A stretch of 23,899 bases of DNA from CALCKU01 sp964534845 (GTDB taxonomy: Bacteria > Pseudomonadota > Alphaproteobacteria > Caulobacterales > Maricaulaceae), in NCBI GenBank assembly GCA_964534845.1, contig CAZHPV010000039.1:1-23899 (forward strand). The letters run 5' to 3'. The position numbers were made by a program, and so were the translations under genes. Positions 22,851 through 23,899 of the stretch are shown here, in pieces. Under the pieces are notes generated by a model. That model made no database searches, was not told the origin of the DNA, and saw only the letters and a program-made list of their open reading frames with translations. Every line of letters begins with the position of its first letter. Within the stretch, counting starts at the first letter, position 1.

Positions 22851-23363
22851 ATGACTAAGCCTTTAAATGTACTCTTTTTATGTACCGGAAACTCCGCCCG
22901 CTCCATTCTCTCAGAGGCCCTCCTCAATGATCTGGGCAAGGGTGAAGACGGCACTCCGAAATTCCTTGGGTGGTCAGCCGGATCTCATCCGAGTGGCAGG
23001 CCTCATCCCGAGGGTATAGCCGAGCTAGAAAAACGGGGTCACAGGACAGATATATACCGGTCCAAATCATGGGATGAATTTGCCGCCAATAAAGACAAAG
23101 ACGGAGTGGAAATGGATATTGTCGTTACCGTCTGCGATAATGCCGCGAATGAAGTCTGCCCCGTCTTTCCGGGTCATCATATTTCCGTACATTGGCCTGC
23201 CCCCGACCCCGCCCATATCGAGCCCTTAACCGCTAGACAAACCGCCTTTTCAAATGTTTATAATTTATGCCGCGCGCGGATCGAGGCCCTTATCGCACTG
23301 TCTACTTCGGACCTAAAAGACAAATCCAAGCTTCAAGCGATTGCCAACATATCGGCAAGCTAA
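22851..23363 (+). CDS. arsC: Arsenate reductase ArsC, low-molecular-weight phosphatase type
   Basis: This 170-residue enzyme would reduce arsenate to arsenite. It has the LMW-phosphatase loop CTGNSARS with C11, and the second segment VTVCDNAANEVCPVFPG with C95 and C103, the three-cysteine arrangement of the thioredoxin-linked ArsC family. The short C-terminal tail (about residue 145 onward) is extra. There is no arsR, arsB, acr3 or arsH in the window, so it is a solitary gene. A protein-tyrosine phosphatase role is less likely because of the three redox cysteines. It shares a strong terminator with the convergent membrane-protein gene. Confidence 0.92.
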   Translation: MTKPLNVLFLCTGNSARSILSEALLNDLGKGEDGTPKFLGWSAGSHPSGRPHPEGIAELEKRGHRTDIYRSKSWDEFAANKDKDGVEMDIVVTVCDNAANEVCPVFPGHHISVHWPAPDPAHIEPLTARQTAFSNVYNLCRARIEALIALSTSDLKDKSKLQAIANISAS

Positions 23364-23433
23364 CCGCCCTCTCTTCAAGACCCCACTTATTAGGCTCTAC
23401 TGCATTGGACCTTCATAAACAGTGCGGGCACAT

Positions 23434-23466
23434 AAAAAAAGCCGCCCCGAGGGGCGGCTAGTTTTT
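23434..23466. terminator. Bidirectional rho-independent terminator
   Basis: GCCGCCCC-GA-GGGGCGGC (23441-23458) is a perfect GC-rich inverted repeat, realistically a 7-bp stem with a CGAG loop. It is preceded by seven A and followed by TAGTTTTT. On the minus strand the stem runs into TTTTTTT, ending the transcript of the membrane-protein gene. On the plus strand the shorter T-tract can end arsC. It lies between the two convergent genes. Confidence 0.93.
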
Positions 23467-23486
23467 GATTTCAAACGCGGGCCGGT

Positions 23487-23899
23487 TTACTTGCGACCCT
23501 TAAGGACTGGCATCCACTCGTTTAGCTTTTTAGCAGCCCATTCGCGTCCGCCAAGACCGAAGGCAATCGCACCGCCAACACCGCCGGCAACAGCGGCTGC
23601 ACCGACGCCGTAGCTAAAGGCTGTATCTACAATACCTTCACCAAGTTGCATTGTCTCAAGACCCATAAAGGTCACGATAACGATTGTGGCATATTTGATG
23701 ATTTTACCTGCCAGATCGCCCGCTGTTTGCGTCACAATTTTAGAGACGAAATTCGCGATGAAGAGACCCGCACCGATAATCACAGCACCCAAGACGACAC
23801 GTCCGCCGACTTCAAGAAGCGTATTAAAGACGTTTGTTAGTTCAGGAATACCCAAGGCTTTCATGGCCGCTGTTAGACCCATAAGAACAATACCGATAA
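23487..23899 (-). CDS. CmpX-like membrane protein (conserved TM helix family), C-terminal fragment
   Basis: The visible part begins in frame at the edge (IGIVLMGLTAAMKALGIPEL) and continues without a stop from beyond it. An ATG at 23882 is therefore probably internal, since the residues before it read as part of a helix. The sequence shows helices at about 26-49 and 61-77 from that ATG (GRVVLGAVIIGAGLFIANFV, and IIKYATIVIVTFMGLET), and a Gly/Ala-rich segment ending FGLGGREWAAKKLNEWMP. This repeats a pattern seen in CmpX-type proteins, related to small-conductance mechanosensitive channels. It is ended by the strong terminator downstream. Full length and function cannot be read from this fragment. 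Confidence 0.75.
   Translation of the reverse strand, partial: IGIVLMGLTAAMKALGIPELTNVFNTLLEVGGRVVLGAVIIGAGLFIANFVSKIVTQTAGDLAGKIIKYATIVIVTFMGLETMQLGEGIVDTAFSYGVGAAAVAGGVGGAIAFGLGGREWAAKKLNEWMPVLKGRK

Noticed and set aside
22772..22954. A 60-residue minus-strand frame overlapping the start of arsC
   Set aside because: It overlaps the catalytic loop of arsC in antisense, and the divergent promoter region explains the space.

Overview
The window looks like the chromosome of an alphaproteobacterium of moderate GC content. The evidence is gene content and order: alphaproteobacterial-type sucCD-sucAB-lpd genes, SdhB, the DUF2269 and SDR/DoxX pair, a bacterial alternative oxidase, and the Tyr-Gly tRNA pair in front of tuf. 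A marine Maricaulales/Hyphomonadaceae-like lineage is a guess from protein flavour only. I see no insertion sequence, prophage, CRISPR array or other clear sign of recent transfer. Almost all of it is housekeeping DNA, and I do not find a large undescribed system.

Layout. 1-346 (minus): tRNA-Tyr(GTA), tRNA-Gly(TCC) and the 5' end of tuf (EF-Tu), a reduced version of the E. coli tRNA-tufB operon, with a structured leader before tuf. 460-3258 (plus): rlmB (23S rRNA methyltransferase), an alternative ubiquinol oxidase and nadC. 3273-5632 (minus): a short-chain dehydrogenase, pyrF and a predicted outer-membrane beta-barrel protein that seems to start at CTG. 5857-5973 (minus): a possible 38-residue membrane or secreted peptide. 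6103-7815 (minus): an MscS-type channel, divergent from argG (7924-9147, plus), which is followed by an HSL-type esterase (9281-10234, plus). 10263-12024 (minus): an SDR-DoxX fusion coupled to a DUF2269 membrane protein.

12089-21441 (minus) is the TCA block, transcribed sdhB, sucC, sucD, sucA, sucB, lpd. It encodes the iron-sulfur subunit of succinate dehydrogenase, both subunits of succinyl-CoA synthetase, and all three subunits of the 2-oxoglutarate dehydrogenase complex. Together these convert 2-oxoglutarate to succinyl-CoA to succinate, and SdhB passes electrons from succinate towards ubiquinone. The alternative oxidase could take electrons from the same quinol pool. Upstream of sdhB are a small unrecognised gene and a PlsC-type acyltransferase, then a divergent arsC, a strong shared terminator, and the C-terminal part of a CmpX-like membrane protein that runs off the right edge.

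The points most worth a second look are a 47-residue C-terminal extension on SucC that resembles the N-terminal domain of Rho, a SucB with two lipoyl domains, sdhB without its sdhCDA partners, mutually exclusive hairpins between tRNA-Gly and tuf, a repeat/palindrome element between tRNA-Tyr and rlmB, a CTG-started exported protein, and the 38-residue ORF.
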